Below, in pieces: positions 46,601 to 57,990 of a stretch of 64,000 nucleotides of DNA (positions are counted from its first letter, which is position 1; each line of letters begins with the position of its first letter). Origin of the DNA: Tricholomella constricta. Its lineage: Eukaryota > Basidiomycota > Agaricomycetes > Agaricales > Lyophyllaceae. The stretch covers positions 248,001 to 312,000 of the forward strand of contig JAACJP010000031.1 in NCBI GenBank assembly GCA_013368375.1, read 5' to 3'. Under the pieces are notes generated by a model that saw nothing but the letters and a program-made list of their open reading frames with translations, searched no databases and was not told the origin of the DNA. Position numbers and translations under genes: made by a program.

Positions 46601-48699
46601 CATCTCACTTTGTCCAAGCTGTATCCCTAAACGAGGACATCGATACGGACCAGGAGCTCGTTGCGCATGGATATTCGAACCTTCTTTCTGGCCTCTTTGG
46701 AACTGTGTACGTGCCTCCGTTGTTCGTTGGGGAGCGTATTAAACTGATTATCTTGGCACAGACCGAATTATCTCGTCTATGTTAACACGCTTTTGCACGT
46801 CAAACACCTCTTGTTCTCTTCTGATTTATTTTGACATTGAATTTCCAGATTTTATCGTGTCGGAGGTAACACCAGGATTGCTGGTTTCCTGCTTGCTATT
46901 ATGACTGGTGTATTGCTCGTCATTGGAACGGCGCCCATTGCGTTCATTCGTAAGCTAAGCTCATCGTGAATGTCAGATGGGCACTGATCTCCTTTTCACA
47001 GCTGTGATGGTCGTTGGCGCCTTGATTTTTGTCCTCGGTATTGATCTCGTTAAAGAGGCAGTGTGGGACACGAGACATCGAACTAGCAGGTACAGTCTGT
47101 TATTTTCGATTTGATTGTATGCTGGTCTGAGCGCGACGCATAGGACCGAGTATATTACAATTGTCAGCATTATAGTATTTATGACGGTTTGGGACTTTGT
47201 TGTTGGGGTCATTTTTGGTATCATTGCAAGTTGTGAGTTGCATTACCTCTTGCCCAGTGTGGCATCATCTTTTGAAGGTCCTGATCCATGTATCATTAGG
47301 CTTCTTCTTTGTCGTCCAGAACTCGCAGAGGAACAGTATCCGTTCTCTCCATTCAGGTGAAACGGCAATGTCGACTGTCAGGAGACCAAGTTTACAACGA
47401 GCCTATCTGCGTGAGGTGTCGAAACAAACAACCATTCTGACGCTCCAAGGTACGTGCTCCTCTCATTCTTTTGATGGAAACTCTGGTCAACCTTAAGCTT
47501 TATCTCAGGTTTCCTATTCTTCGGCACCATTGCCCACGTCGAAGACACCATCCGTGGCATCATCGAAGGCCCATCCTGGCAGAGTAATCCCGTCAGATTC
47601 CTTGTACTGGACTTCACCCTTGTCGCCGGCGTTGACATGTCCTCGGCCGAGGCGTTCGTCCGTATCCATCGCTTCTTGTCGGCAAAGTCGGTGACCCTCG
47701 TATTTTGCGGGTTTTCGTCGGAATCTGCTGTAGGCAAGGCGCTGCAGAGCGTGCATGTTCTCGGTTCCGATGGCGTTGAACTGTTTTTGACTTTCAACGA
47801 CGCCATGGAATGTGAGTCATTTCACCGCAGCATCTCGAGTTAGTCTCAACGAGTTCTACTTAGGGACTGAAAATGAGTATTTGCGTGTTTGGTATGTGGC
47901 GCAAAAGTACGAAGTCAATTCGACGGCATTCGGTGTGTAGTTTCTGATTCGATGTTTACTTGCCACCTCATAAGCTTGGAACAGCTTTACCAGGGAGGCC
48001 TCACCGCGACTTTGACTCCGAAGAGCATTTCCTGAATTCGTTGGTCTCGTCACCTAGGAGATCTTACATACATGATGTAGGAAATCGGACGATAGCAAAC
48101 GGTCGGTCTTTCTTGTCTCTTCGAAATCGCGGGATGCTGAGCATACCATCATCGTAGAAAATCATCAAGTCACGGGTTCGGAGCGTCCGAGCGAGCCTCA
48201 CAACACGCTCATGAAGGCCTTTGGATCTTACGGCGACCTCGATCCTGATCTCTTCCGACCAATCGAGAGATATCTCAAGCGGATGTCCGTCCCTGAAGGC
48301 GAAGTGCTGTGGAAACAGGACGACCCACCGGATGGGCTTTATATCGTCGAATCTGGGGTCCTAAGGGCATCATACAAGTTCGCTGAACATCTGCGATGCG
48401 TCGAGGAGTCGATGGTGCCCGGCACGGTTGCTGGGGAACTTTCTGCGTTGTCGTCGCTTCCTAGGAACGCTACGGTGGTCGTGGAACGTGCCGCCACGCT
48501 GTGGAAGCTGAGCACTGAGAACCTTGCGCGCTTGGAACAGGAAGAACCAAAGTTGGCAAGGAATTTCTTGCGACTCATTCTGAAAGGTGTGTGTGTGTGT
48601 GTGTGTGTGTCTGCTTATCTGTGACAAATGGCTTATGCTGTGTTAGCTGCGAAAATTGACCACGACATTCTTCTGTCGGCGCTGGCAGCAAGGCAATAG
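43689..48699 (+). CDS. SulP/SLC26 transporter with STAS and cyclic-nucleotide-binding domains
   Basis: Anion-transporter-like membrane protein resembling the fungal vacuolar SulP group (yeast YGR125W/Vsb1 type). N-terminal 330 residues are Ser/Pro-rich and cytosolic. The membrane domain starts at about 44840 with [20 protein letters not shown] and [20 protein letters not shown]. It runs through many small exons ([101 protein letters not shown]). A STAS domain follows ([35 protein letters not shown]), then a cNMP-binding fold ([54 protein letters not shown]). About 18 exons; the last intron donor lies in a GT repeat (48588-48611). Stop at 48697-48699. Confidence 0.88.
48588..48611 (+). repeat. 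GT dinucleotide microsatellite at an intron donor
   Basis: About 12 GT units directly after the last codon of the exon ending RLILK. Any GT could in principle serve as donor; the acceptor is before 48646. Confidence 0.85.
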
Positions 48700-49122
48700 C
48701 ATACACCGTATCTAATGATGTACGCAGAGTAACTTATCATTAAGCTAAACTTACTGGATTTGAAAACATGGCTACCAAAGCTCGACATACTAGGCGACAG
48801 GCTGGGGTTACACTTGACTCGGAACGCTTTTGAGACTGCAGACTCCTGGTTGATGATTGCAAGACGTCTTGTTAAACCGTAAACGTCGGTCCGGGCCATC
48901 CGCCAATCCGCTTTCAGAAAAACTTTTCTGTCCTTTCCTCTGAGGTCCATGCTCCGGAAGTCCTGTGAAACGCGGGTAAACATATCTCGAGTACTGCACC
49001 ACATTCCACATGCCACTCCCGTTCTCGTGATCACTGCACCTATCAGCTGGTCGACTTCTCCGAGTCGTATCCAGTGCCCAAGGTCGCTCCACCTTTACAA
49101 CTACATACTACGCTCCCACTGA
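48700..49122. other. Intergenic between transporter and PhyH genes
   Basis: No supported gene; short minus-strand ORFs lack resemblance to any family. Confidence 0.5.
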
Positions 49123-50230
49123 ATGGTTTCCCAGCTCAAGGCTCTATACGACGAACAAGGGTTCGTCGTAGTCCCGGGGCTCCTAACCAGCGAGCAACAG
49201 CAGGAGTTGCGAGCTGCATGCGAGCGCGTCGTCGCTCTTACCCGGGAGGGCAAATGGCCGCATCGGCGAACTGTGGGGAAGCAGTTCCCGCCGTACGGCG
49301 ACGACAACCCTGATTCCTGGGGCGTCCAGCACCTCATGCACCCGGGCCTGGGGGAGCCGGCGTTTGCGAAGTGGTACACGTCGCAGCCCCTTTCCGAGGT
49401 AGTCAAGGAACTGTTGGTGTGTCAGGAGGAGGATTTGGAGATGGGTGAGCGGTGTTTAGCTTTTGTGGGGCGATGGACCATCGCTTATATGTGAGCGATC
49501 GTTGTAGAGCTGTTCAACCTCCTCATCAACCCGCTGGGCCATAACTTTGCGCTGCGCTGGCATCGGGATGATGTACACGAGAAAGCGACGGAGGACGAGG
49601 AGCGCGAAGCCCTCGGGAAATGGCATTTTGGCGTAAGCAGACATCATCTCTTCTTACTATGATGGAAACACTGCTAAACCTGTTCGTAGGTCCAATGGAA
49701 CACGTATGTGCATGTGCAGGAATATTTATCGATGCGCTGGTTTATTTAGTTCTCTGGTCTAGTGCCCTGTACCTCGACTCTTGCCTCTACATCGTCCCCG
49801 GCTCTCACATGACGCCGCGGACACCAGAACAGCGCAAGCACAGCGAAACAATGGAGCCGCCCACCGACCCGCATGCAATGCCCGGGTCCCTCAGACTAAC
49901 ACTTGAACGTAAGCCCCCTCCGACTTTCGCAATCCCACACTCACGCACGGTGCGGCAGCCGGAGAAACGGTATTCTACAACTCGAACATCCTGCACTGCG
50001 CGACGTACGACTGTGCGGAGCGCCGCGCCACGCTGCACGCCAACATGGGGAACGTGCAGGGCGGGTCGACGCGCGCGCGGAACGTGCTGCAGCATGGGTT
50101 GAAGTGGATGAAGGAGGAGGCGTTCCGGGAGAGCTTGGATGGGAACGCGAAGGGGAAGGCGATGTTGGATCGGCTTGTTGATATGCAGGGGAGGAGTGTT
50201 GGTGATGTGGGGTATTCGCTGGGGGGATAG
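49123..50230 (+). CDS. Phytanoyl-CoA dioxygenase (PhyH) family oxygenase
   Basis: Fe(II)/2-oxoglutarate-dependent oxygenase. Start ATG 49123: MVSQLKALYDEQGFVVVPGL, the typical PhyH opening (YxxxGFVVVPGLL). Exon 1 runs to about 49442 (EEDLEM); exon 2 begins ELFNLLINPLGHNFALRWHRDDV, which carries the iron ligands His-x-Asp (WHRDD). A short exon (WHFG|VQWN) follows, then ALYLDSCLYIVPGSHMTPRTP, a canonical PhyH segment, and after the last intron PGETVFYNSNILHCATYDC with the distal His ligand and AERRATLHANMG after it. Stop at 50228-50230. About 280 residues, no signal peptide. Possible roles are lipid or secondary-metabolite hydroxylation; substrate not readable. Confidence 0.9.
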
Positions 50231-50680
50231 AGGATTACTTTTGTTGAGGAGGAGGAGGTGAATGGCGTATGTATCACCGTCGGGCGACGGGAACATTGGA
50301 AAGTAAGCGCAATGAGCGTCAGCAGTAAATTCAAGAGTAGGCTTAGATTATCAGGTATGTAGACGACAAGGGTATTGAGCGCAAAAGATCAAGAGTGCAC
50401 TGGACTGTGCATCGTCGCGGTGACCTGGAGGGATCAAAGAACTGGTATCCCTTGTACACACGGAGTCGATGAGGGCTGAAGCTGAAGTCGAGCGCAGCAA
50501 GAGGTATACAGAGAATGACCTTCCCACGTCCGTGGGACCGAGAAGTTGATCAACAACAGGTCATAATAATCGATGCAATTGTCTTTATATTTGACTTGAA
50601 CGGTGGAACGCTACAAAATGTAAGGTGCGCTGCTTATCGTTCGAGTCGCATTCTCTAGACTGAACGCTTGCCGTCAAGAA
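50231..50680. other. Intergenic between PhyH and F-box genes
   Basis: No gene seen. Confidence 0.5.
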
Positions 50681-51928
50681 ATGAGTCTGGCGCGACAAAG
50701 GAGTAACCCGGTGACCACCGCCGAGGCTTCAATCAAACCCGCGCCACTGTTGACGTTGCCCATCGAGCTCCTGGACTATGTCTTGCAGTCTCTTACGCGC
50801 ACAGACCTCCTAGTTTGTCTTCGCGTGAACAGTGCATTCCACACGCTGACCAGCCGCGTCCTGTACCGCACCATCGATGAGCTCCGCCCGCGCGAATCCA
50901 TTCTCTGCCTCCTCGAGCTCGACCGCAACCCACGCGTCTCACCTCTCGTGCGTAAGCTCGATCTCGACTGGAACATCGAAACCACCAGGCCGACCCGCAA
51001 CCTCTACCAGCTGCTCCACCGCGTCCTGCAAAAACTCACCGGTCTCACCTCTCTCTCCCTCGAGCTCCCGCGCGCAGACGGGCCCTGCTGGATCCTCGAT
51101 GCATGCACCTTCTCCCTCCGCGCCTTCTCCACCTCCCTCCCCTGCGACCCCTTCCTCGCCCGCTTCCTCGACTCCCAGCCCGCCCTCACCGAGCTCACCC
51201 TCCGCGGCCTCATCAACCACCCCGGCGATTCCCTCCCATCCATGCCCCCCTTCCTCGTCTACGCCCCCGACCCGCCGTTCAGCTCCCGCATACCCAACTT
51301 CAAACTCGCACCCACCGCCCTCCCGCGTCTCACGTCCCTCCGCACAGTGCACGGCGGCCCCGCCATCATCGCCGCAGTCGCAAAAGGCCGCCCTGTGGAG
51401 ATGGCGTCCATTGCGCTCTTCCCCCTGACGTCCTCGGAGTCACTCAAGGCGCTTAGCTTGTCCACTGCGCCCATGCGCAGGCTTAGCATTATGAGCTTCG
51501 ACCCGGCAGTGCAGGAGTATTTGCTTTCGGAGATCGCGGGGCGCTTCCCGCAGCTCGAGGCGCTTCATGTCGTCATCTTGCTGTCAGAGTATACGAATGT
51601 GCGTGTTCTGTATCACGGTTGCGGCGCTAAGGACTGACGAACCGCAGGATTTGTTAAAGGCACTGGGTCCGCTCCTTGCTGGATTCAAATCCCTACAGGT
51701 GCGTGGAGCTTTATAGTACTATTCTCATGTACTCATTATATATGTCTACTGCAGTACATTACGTTCATGGCAGCGACGGACCGTACAGCACAGCCCGGGG
51801 AAGAGCAGGCCATCGCAAAGCTCTGGCACCGCTGGTGTCCGACGCTAAAGACGATCATCCTCCCAAGAGGGAGGGTATGGTTCGAGGGACGGTCAGAGTG
51901 GAGCTCGCTCGACCCCGAGGACGAGTGA
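50681..51928 (+). CDS. F-box-like protein
   Basis: Start ATG 50681. Residues about 22-65 form an F-box-like motif: PAPLLTLPIELLDYVLQSL then RTDLLVCLRVNSAFHTLTSRV and LYRTIDEL, which in fungi links substrates to an SCF ubiquitin ligase through Skp1. The remainder is leucine-rich with LTGLTSLSLELP, LTELTLRGLI, LPRLTSLRTVHG and LKALSLSTAPMRRL, a weak LRR-like pattern usual in Agaricomycete F-box proteins. The long first exon ends at about 51597; two short introns give DLLKALGPLLAGFKSLQ and YITFMAATDRTAQPG, ending SSLDPEDE at 51928. GC-rich coding with open shadow frames. Target unknown. Confidence 0.8.
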
Positions 51929-52189
51929 TGCCAAAGTTGTCTTGTGCACATATATGTACCTTAATGGGGTCGAGAAGCCCTCGACACGAGTCCTGTGACG
52001 AACGCCCCGTCTAAGCATTTGTCAATGCCTTGACAAAAAGAATGCATTGTCTGGGATAACAAACCCTCCTTCGCGGCCCATGTTACTAAGATTCACAAGC
52101 CCTCCGGTTGATGCCATTCGCCGCCTGTACTTGTATCCCCATATAAAGACGCCAGTACTAGTGGTCGAAGATGAATTCAGACGAACCAC

Positions 52190-53969
52190 ATGGCAGATAC
52201 AGATACAGATACACTCAGGCTGGCACTCGACGACTTGTACCCCGCGCCCGCCGCCCCGCTCACCAGGCTCTCGCCCAGGACATGGCCGGGGATCACACCC
52301 CAGTCCACAGAGACGCTCCGGAGCGTCCTCAAGGACAACCAGCAGCGGTGGCACGTCTTCTTTGACCCCGACTACCGACCTCACAAGTACGCTCAGCGCA
52401 CGCTCAGTGATTAACTGGTGTTGCGGCTAATGATGGATGTCACAGCCACGCCGTGCACTACGTGCTGGCCCTATGGGCCATGGGCGCGGACGCAGAGATC
52501 ATACAGGCTGCGTACGACCTCGACTGCACGTACCTCTTGCCTCGATTCGAGTCGCCGGCGAGGATCACTGCTGCGAATTATGATCAGCACTTTGGTGATG
52601 CCAAGTCCGTTCATTCCATCCAACTCCGAGTCTTTGTTCTATATTTGGTCACAACACTAATAGGGGACGCACAGCTACTACAGCGCATACCTGGACTTCT
52701 TCAACGACGTCGTCCGCGAGAAGGGCGTCGCGCAGGCGGTGGAGGAGTACGTCTTTGATCTGAAAGCGAACTTTGTGGATGGGAAAACGGCGGGGCAGGA
52801 CCAGCCGGAGATGTTGAACCGGTTCATGGACGGCATCATACACCCCATGATCCATGTCGGGAACGGACTCGAGTTCGGGCTCCCTGGGTTGGTCGCTGAA
52901 GGTGAGCTGAGCGCAGGCCAATACTTACGGGGGGCTAATAATGCTTGTCGAATTGAAATTGCAGGTCTTGCGTGGACGGCGGTCCATTTCCCTAGCTCGA
53001 GTTTGGTCATCCCCGCTTCGCTGTGGGAGACGACGACGACCACGCAGTCGGCAGCGCAGGGCAACACACATGCGCTCACGATCATCTCCCGGATCGCCAA
53101 CGACGCGCGATTCGACGCGGTCCCAAGGGTCGAACTCTACTACGACATCTTCTCGAGCACGACCGCAAAGTACAGCGAGGCCATCAACGCGTACGTGCGC
53201 GCCTGGAGCTACGACCGCACGGACCCGGGGGAGGTCGAGCGCAAAATCGAGGAGCTGGTCTGGGCCAACACCGTCATATACGCTGTTGGGGGGTGGACGG
53301 AGGGCGAGGCGTTTAATGCCGATTTCTTCCTGTGAGTCCCCCCCCCCCCCCTTCCGAGTGACTCCCCTATCCACGACCCAAACCTAAATCTAACACACGA
53401 CCCACGAACACGACAGCGCGCACTTGGTCACCTCCTCGCTTTTCCTCTCCCCCATCGCCGCGCACCTCACGCCCGCCTCGCAGGAGCTGCTCTGCAGGAG
53501 CTACTTTGCCGTCTGCCTCACCTGGTGGATCGGGCGCGGCCGGCCCACCTTTGATATCCCCAGCTTCTTTGCCTCTACCTCCCTTTCCCCCTCCCTTTCC
53601 CCCCCCTCCTCCTCTCCCCCTCAACGAAGAAACAAACACGCCCTGCCCTCCCCGGACTCCCCCAAAGCCCTGACGCCGAACGCGTGGCTCCAGCTCGTGC
53701 AGGAGTCGCTCACCGTCCCGGACGAGCACCTCCCCAAGACCCTGCGCGCCTTAGCCCACTTTGCTGACATATATGGCAGGAGGCCGCGCGGGGACCCCGT
53801 GCTGGTGAAGGGCACGGAGCTGGAGGGAAAGGAGTGCTTGGACGGGACGCTTTTCGTGAGAGCGGCGGTGCTGACGAATGAGAAGCTGAGGGGGGAGAAG
53901 GCGGAGGAGGTGGAGTTTAAGGATGCGGGGTTGTGGGAGAGGAGGGGGTTTTATAAGTCTTCAAGTTGA
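52190..53969 (+). CDS. AflY / questin oxidase-like protein, copy B
   Basis: Paralogue of the gene at 30476, same DUF4243 family and domain order. Start ATG 52190: MADTDTDTLRLALDDLYPAP. Then WPGITPQSTETLRSVLKDN, the intron in FDPDYRPHK|, HAVHYVLALWAMGADAEIIQ, YYSAYLDFFNDVVREKGV, MDGIIHPMIHVGNGLEFGLP and GLVAEGLAWTAVHFPSSSLV. After the intron at about 53333 (which contains a 14-C run at 53338-53351) comes AHLVTSSLFLSPIAAHLTPA, YFAVCLTWWIGRGRPTFDI, DEHLPKTLRALAHFADIYG and the end RRGFYKSSS. The conserved His residues in HPMIHVG and HLVTSS are present. Compared with copy A the final linker is Ser/Pro-rich and longer. Stop 53967-53969. Confidence 0.87.
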
Positions 53970-55169
53970 GTTTGGGAAGGCTGGCGTGTATATGTTGTGT
54001 GTGTGTTTTTTTTATTTCTGGTGTTGAGTCGCTTGGGTCGATGAATACAGAGCTTTCGTGATGGTATTGCTTTGACGAATAACGTGAAGTCCCGTCGAGT
54101 ACGAGTACTATGTACATCTTATGTCTGTGGCACGCGCACCGTTTCAACGTGCGAGAATTCAGTTCCTTGGAACCTCCATGCCTATGCTGGAGCGATGCGC
54201 ATTCACCGCGACGATGCATATCCAGTGCAGTCTTGATCTTTTGCGTTGAATGCTATGCTTGTCGTCGTAAACCTGTACTACCCTTGTACCGCCAAGATTT
54301 GATTTTTTATCAACTGCTGATGCTCATTGCTCAATGACCTAGTTTCCAATGTCCCCGTCGCCCGACGGTGTTACTTACTTACGCCATATACCTCCTCCTC
54401 AAACCAATTTGCGGACGGGGGTGTATGCACATGAAGATGCTTCTCTTTACGGCTTAGGGATATGAAAAAATACCAGAGTCTGATAGAATATTTTCAACCC
54501 TATAGTAGATGCTCGAAGTACCACATAACTCTATTATTAAAAATAGGAATCTGACGGCTGTATAAACCGTTCAAGTGGGAGGATCGTTCGACAGAAGTAC
54601 CAGTAGTTCCCTGGGGAGTAAGGACTTGTAAGGAGGGCTTGGAAGAACATGAATGTCACGGTTCCGATGCATCCACAAGCAAGCTTGGCTCCTTTGCTAA
54701 TATCCAAGATATCCATGGTCATCACCCGTAGTATGTAGCATTAACGAATCAAAGAAGCTGAGGATCAACATCACGAAGCGAAGCACTTCCATCCACAGCG
54801 GGGCTGATAAACTCTTACAATATTGTTATGCATAGAAAAATGTGAAACTTACGATAGACGGAGATTTGGATCTGGTAACCTTGTCCAGGTTGCAGTATAC
54901 GGTATAGCTCTAGATCTAGCCATCGGAGCCTCTTGGGTAGCCTTCTAATCGTCCCGCGATAATTAAACTACTATAATGGTTAGACATGGGAGGTCCCGAA
55001 GACAGCTAAAATCTCGCATAGCGGTATGGCCCTAGAGCGGCCAGAGGCACATCGAAGTCCTGTCTGCCATCATGCCAGTGCACGAGAAGCTGGCCCGACG
55101 GCAGCGGATGCAAAAAATCCTTCCTCTTCATGAAATATATCCTAATTGTAAAAGTAGGCATTAAACATG
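53970..55169. other. Intergenic, AT-rich, 1.2 kb
   Basis: No supported gene. A minus ORF at 54537-54725 (MDILDISKGAKLACGCIGTV...) resembles the start of a DUF6534-type membrane protein but has no continuation; possible fragment. Confidence 0.4.
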
Positions 55170-55780
55170 GGCTTATTCTATTGAGAAACCCGCCTTCGTT
55201 GGGCTAACCCGGGGTTAGTCAACGAACCCTGCTCTTTTTTAATTTGGAAGGGGAGTGTCGGCCGGGCATGCTGTCCTGATTGGGGTGTCGGAGGTGCGGG
55301 CGGCGGAGGAATCTGTAAGCTGAACTCCAGAAAGACAACGCGCGAAAACAGACAACCTCCCAGAAATCATGTACAAGGGGCGCCCTCGTACAGCACGCGT
55401 TACCAGTCCCCCCTAAGGTCGACTACGAGGCAGAGAGGCAGAAATATGTTCTGTTGGGCCGTCGTCCACCAGCACCGTGGCGGTCTCGATCTCGGCACTC
55501 CGTAAAAATTCTCAAACCGCAAAGACGGCCATAGTCGTACCACTTTCCCCTTGATCGATAATGATATGCACTAGGATGATTCTAGATTACAACACAGCGG
55601 TAGACGGAGCCTCCAAGTTGTAAAAAGTCAAGATTTTTTGTTGACCGGCACCTTCTTAATCCGGCGCGCGCGGCGGGCTGCGGCGGTGAAGGCCGGGTCA
55701 TACAAGCGGGGTTCTTGTACAAGAAAGTTTGGCGAAGGGGGGTTAGTGTAACGAAGGGGGGTTTCTCAATAGAATAAGCC
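55170..55780. mobile_element. MITE with 9-bp target duplication (611 bp)
   Basis: Both ends begin GGCTTATTCTATTGAGAAAC reading inward (left from 55170, right from 55780 on the minus strand). The similarity continues with mismatches for about 45 bases to CTAACCC. Directly flanking are two identical 9-mers TTAAACATG (55161-55169 and 55781-55789), a target-site duplication. A 9-bp duplication fits Mutator-like elements, though the TTAA inside it leaves a piggyBac-type reading possible. No transposase is encoded, so it is non-autonomous. Confidence 0.78.
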
Positions 55781-56216
55781 TTAAACATGAAATGCCAGAA
55801 TGTATTACATACAGTTTTCTGCCTGGAGGGATGGGGGTGCCTGGAGGGACGGGGGTGCCTGGAGGGACGGGGGTGCCTGGAGGGACCGGGGTGCCTGGAG
55901 GGACCGGGGTGCCTGGAGGGACGGGGGTGCCTGGAGGGACGGGGGTGCCTGGAGGGACGGGGGTGCCTGGAGGGACGGGGGTGCCTGGAGGGACGGGGGT
56001 GCCTGGAGGGACGGGGGTGCCTGGAGGGACCGGGGTGCCTGGAGGGACCGGGGTGCCTGGAGGGACCGGGGTGCTTGGAGGGACGGGGGTGCCAAGACCA
56101 TATCCAGTTGCATCGACAATGCGGGCGGGCTGTGACAGAGTGTTTTCGAGACTGTTTGATAAAACACTGCTGGGCGGGTAAGCTGCGGAGTCATCGGCAA
56201 GTTTTGGAGGGGTCAT
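55743..56216 (-). CDS. Proline-rich hexapeptide-repeat ORF, probably truncated
   Basis: Minus-strand ORF from ATG 56216: [20 protein letters not shown], then [20 protein letters not shown], then about 15 copies of TPVPPG, ending in a short tail whose last residues ([11 protein letters not shown]) are encoded inside the terminal repeat of the MITE at 55170-55780. The unique N-terminal 45 residues read like real protein. The 18-bp repeat is open in all frames, so the repeat part by itself does not prove coding. The MITE insertion probably cut off the original end. Function unknown. Confidence 0.4.
   Translation of the reverse strand: MTPPKLADDSAAYPPSSVLSNSLENTLSQPARIVDATGYGLGTPVPPSTPVPPGTPVPPGTPVPPGTPVPPGTPVPPGTPVPPGTPVPPGTPVPPGTPVPPGTPVPPGTPVPPGTPVPPGTPVPPGTPIPPGRKLYVIHSGISCLRLILLRNPPSLH
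55822..56091. repeat. 18-bp minisatellite, 15 copies
   Basis: Exactly 15 uninterrupted units of CCTGGAGGGACGGGGGTG (270 bp). Variants: ATG in place of ACG in unit 1, ACC in units 4, 5 and 12-14, and a CTT start in unit 15. Being a multiple of three, it keeps frame. Confidence 0.95.
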
Positions 56217-56308
56217 CGTGGTGGTGCGAACCTGGAATGTAGTTAGCGACTGTCAGCCCACCGAGTTGGATAGCTTGGACGATGTTTACACATATTTACC
56301 TGAGTGAA

Positions 56309-56360
56309 CCTTAAGGAGTTGATCACTTTTCGCCTCGAACCTTAAGTCTAGAAAAGGCAA
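56309..56360 (+). repeat. Left terminal inverted repeat of pogo-like element
   Basis: Inverted match to 62836-62896 with one short insertion on each side. Confidence 0.7.
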
Positions 56361-57489
56361 CAAATTTGACAGTGACAGACAAGCCACAACAAAGGCGGGG
56401 CGCGCCGCGCGGCGCCTTCAGCTTGCCCTGTGGTCAGCTCGCCAAGTCCTAATTGCAATATTATGTCCATTTCCAATTTCGGAAGCATCCCAAGAACCAT
56501 TTATTTGGAGGATTTTCTTTCATAGGTGCTCTTTTTGCTTGTATCGTGCCGTGAGCAAACCATGTAGCAACATGGTATGAACATGTTGCCCGAGATGCAA
56601 CACAGTGACAAGATTTCTTACAGATCATTCAATAGTCTAGATGACCATTTCTTTCACTAATTTAGTAATAAATTTTCCATAGGCGGGTTACAGGATAGGA
56701 AAGAGCAAAATGGAAATTGGGATGGGCGGGGTCGACGACAGGGAAGCGCGGTTGATGGCAGGATTGCTAAGGGAGTGATGGACACGTAACCCTTCGTCGT
56801 CGCTTGTGCCCGAACTCGCCTTTCTGGAGCCTTCGAAAACGGCGGGTTAAAGGGGCATGATGGACGTCGAATGGTGAAAGCGCTGTGACGTGACGCCCGC
56901 CGTTTGCGAGGGCGCATGGCTCCCGTTTAGGACACTGATCTAAATATACTGTGCCTGGACCCCGAACACGCCAGTCATAGATACGAGTCACCATCAAGCT
57001 GAAGGGGAAACCATGAGACACTCAAGTCTGCTGTTTGGGCTAATGCTTGATTAGTGTACAGGCATTGTACATACTGATTCTGGGAGCTGGACATGCCGTA
57101 GATGACCTTGTACCAAAGGGATGGTTGGATGGGGTCTCTGATGGCGTCCAAATTTAGATATTTCGTAAGGACCACAACATGTCTGCCTCCTCCGTCTCCG
57201 TGCCCTCTCACTCTACCGCTACAATGCTTAGTGCACTCCGTTTTTTCGCACCTCGAGAATGTGCAGCAATGACAACTAGAACAATTTATTAACGGTGACC
57301 TCTGCCATGCTCCCACAAGTGCCGACATCTGACTTTACGTGTTTCTGCTGCACACCCCAACCTCAAGCTCATTTACTCAACAGATGTTCGTTACTTCATC
57401 GTGTATGCTCTCATATGGCCTTTGAGCCTCTTTGACTAGCTGTTCTGATTTTTCCTGATTTTTCCTGGCATCAGATCGAGCAGAGCAGC
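56361..57489. other. Left internal part of the pogo-like element
   Basis: Contains a block (56819-56892) also found at 4188-4256. Minus-strand ORFs (56657-57328) show no family resemblance. Ends at GCAGC, the retroelement target site. Confidence 0.5.
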
Positions 57490-57945
57490 TGTTAGAGGAC
57501 GTCCGGATGGGCGAAGGCGAGCGACGAGCTACAAGCCGGCGCGAGCCAAGAGGGTCCTGAATGCAGTCAAGTGAGCAATCAACAGTGCGAAACGTGAGGA
57601 GGGCGACGAGAGAGCAAGCTAAGAGTCGATCAATGTATAAACCCGAAGATACTGTTATTGTTCAGGTTGGAGATATTCTATCTCCAACCCAGGCTTATAT
57701 ACTACATCGCCGAGCCGGTGACTAAGGCGGTATGTAAAGGCGCTGACTACTGATGAGTAACAATTGTCCAGCTGACTGATAGGAATCTAAGTAGTGGTGT
57801 CGGTGTGGGAGTAATGGCTACGAAAGGGGCGTAAGAACAGTATGGCGGTCAGCAAGTATGTCTAAGGCGGGGGCCATGGGGGCCGATGACAGAGAACGAG
57901 AGACTAAGCGATAATAGGAGTGGGCGCACGGTGCAGCCCCTTACA
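57490..57945 (-). repeat. 3' LTR of the KH retroelement
   Basis: 456 bp, TG...CA bounded on both strands. Contains a perfect hairpin GGTTGGAGATA / TATCTCCAACC (57665-57689, 3-nt loop) next to a TATATA word. Confidence 0.92.
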
Positions 57946-57990
57946 TCACCCCCCCTCTAGCGGTCGTCTACCACGACGAACTCAATTTCT

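Noticed and set aside
50877..51428. Ser/Pro-rich ORF overlapping the F-box gene
   Set aside because: GC-rich codon bias keeps this frame open; the F-box frame has the domain and consistent splicing.
55822..56091. CRISPR-like array
   Set aside because: Units are head to tail with no unique spacers, and the organism is a fungus; it is a minisatellite.
55792..56181. Collagen-like GVPGGT repeat ORF on the plus strand
   Set aside because: Any frame of the 18-bp minisatellite is open; the flanking plus-strand residues look random, while the minus frame has a plausible unique N-terminus.
56657..57328. Minus-strand ORFs in the left part of the pogo-like element
   Set aside because: No recognisable domain, no coherent splicing, and part of the region is a repeat shared with 4188-4256.
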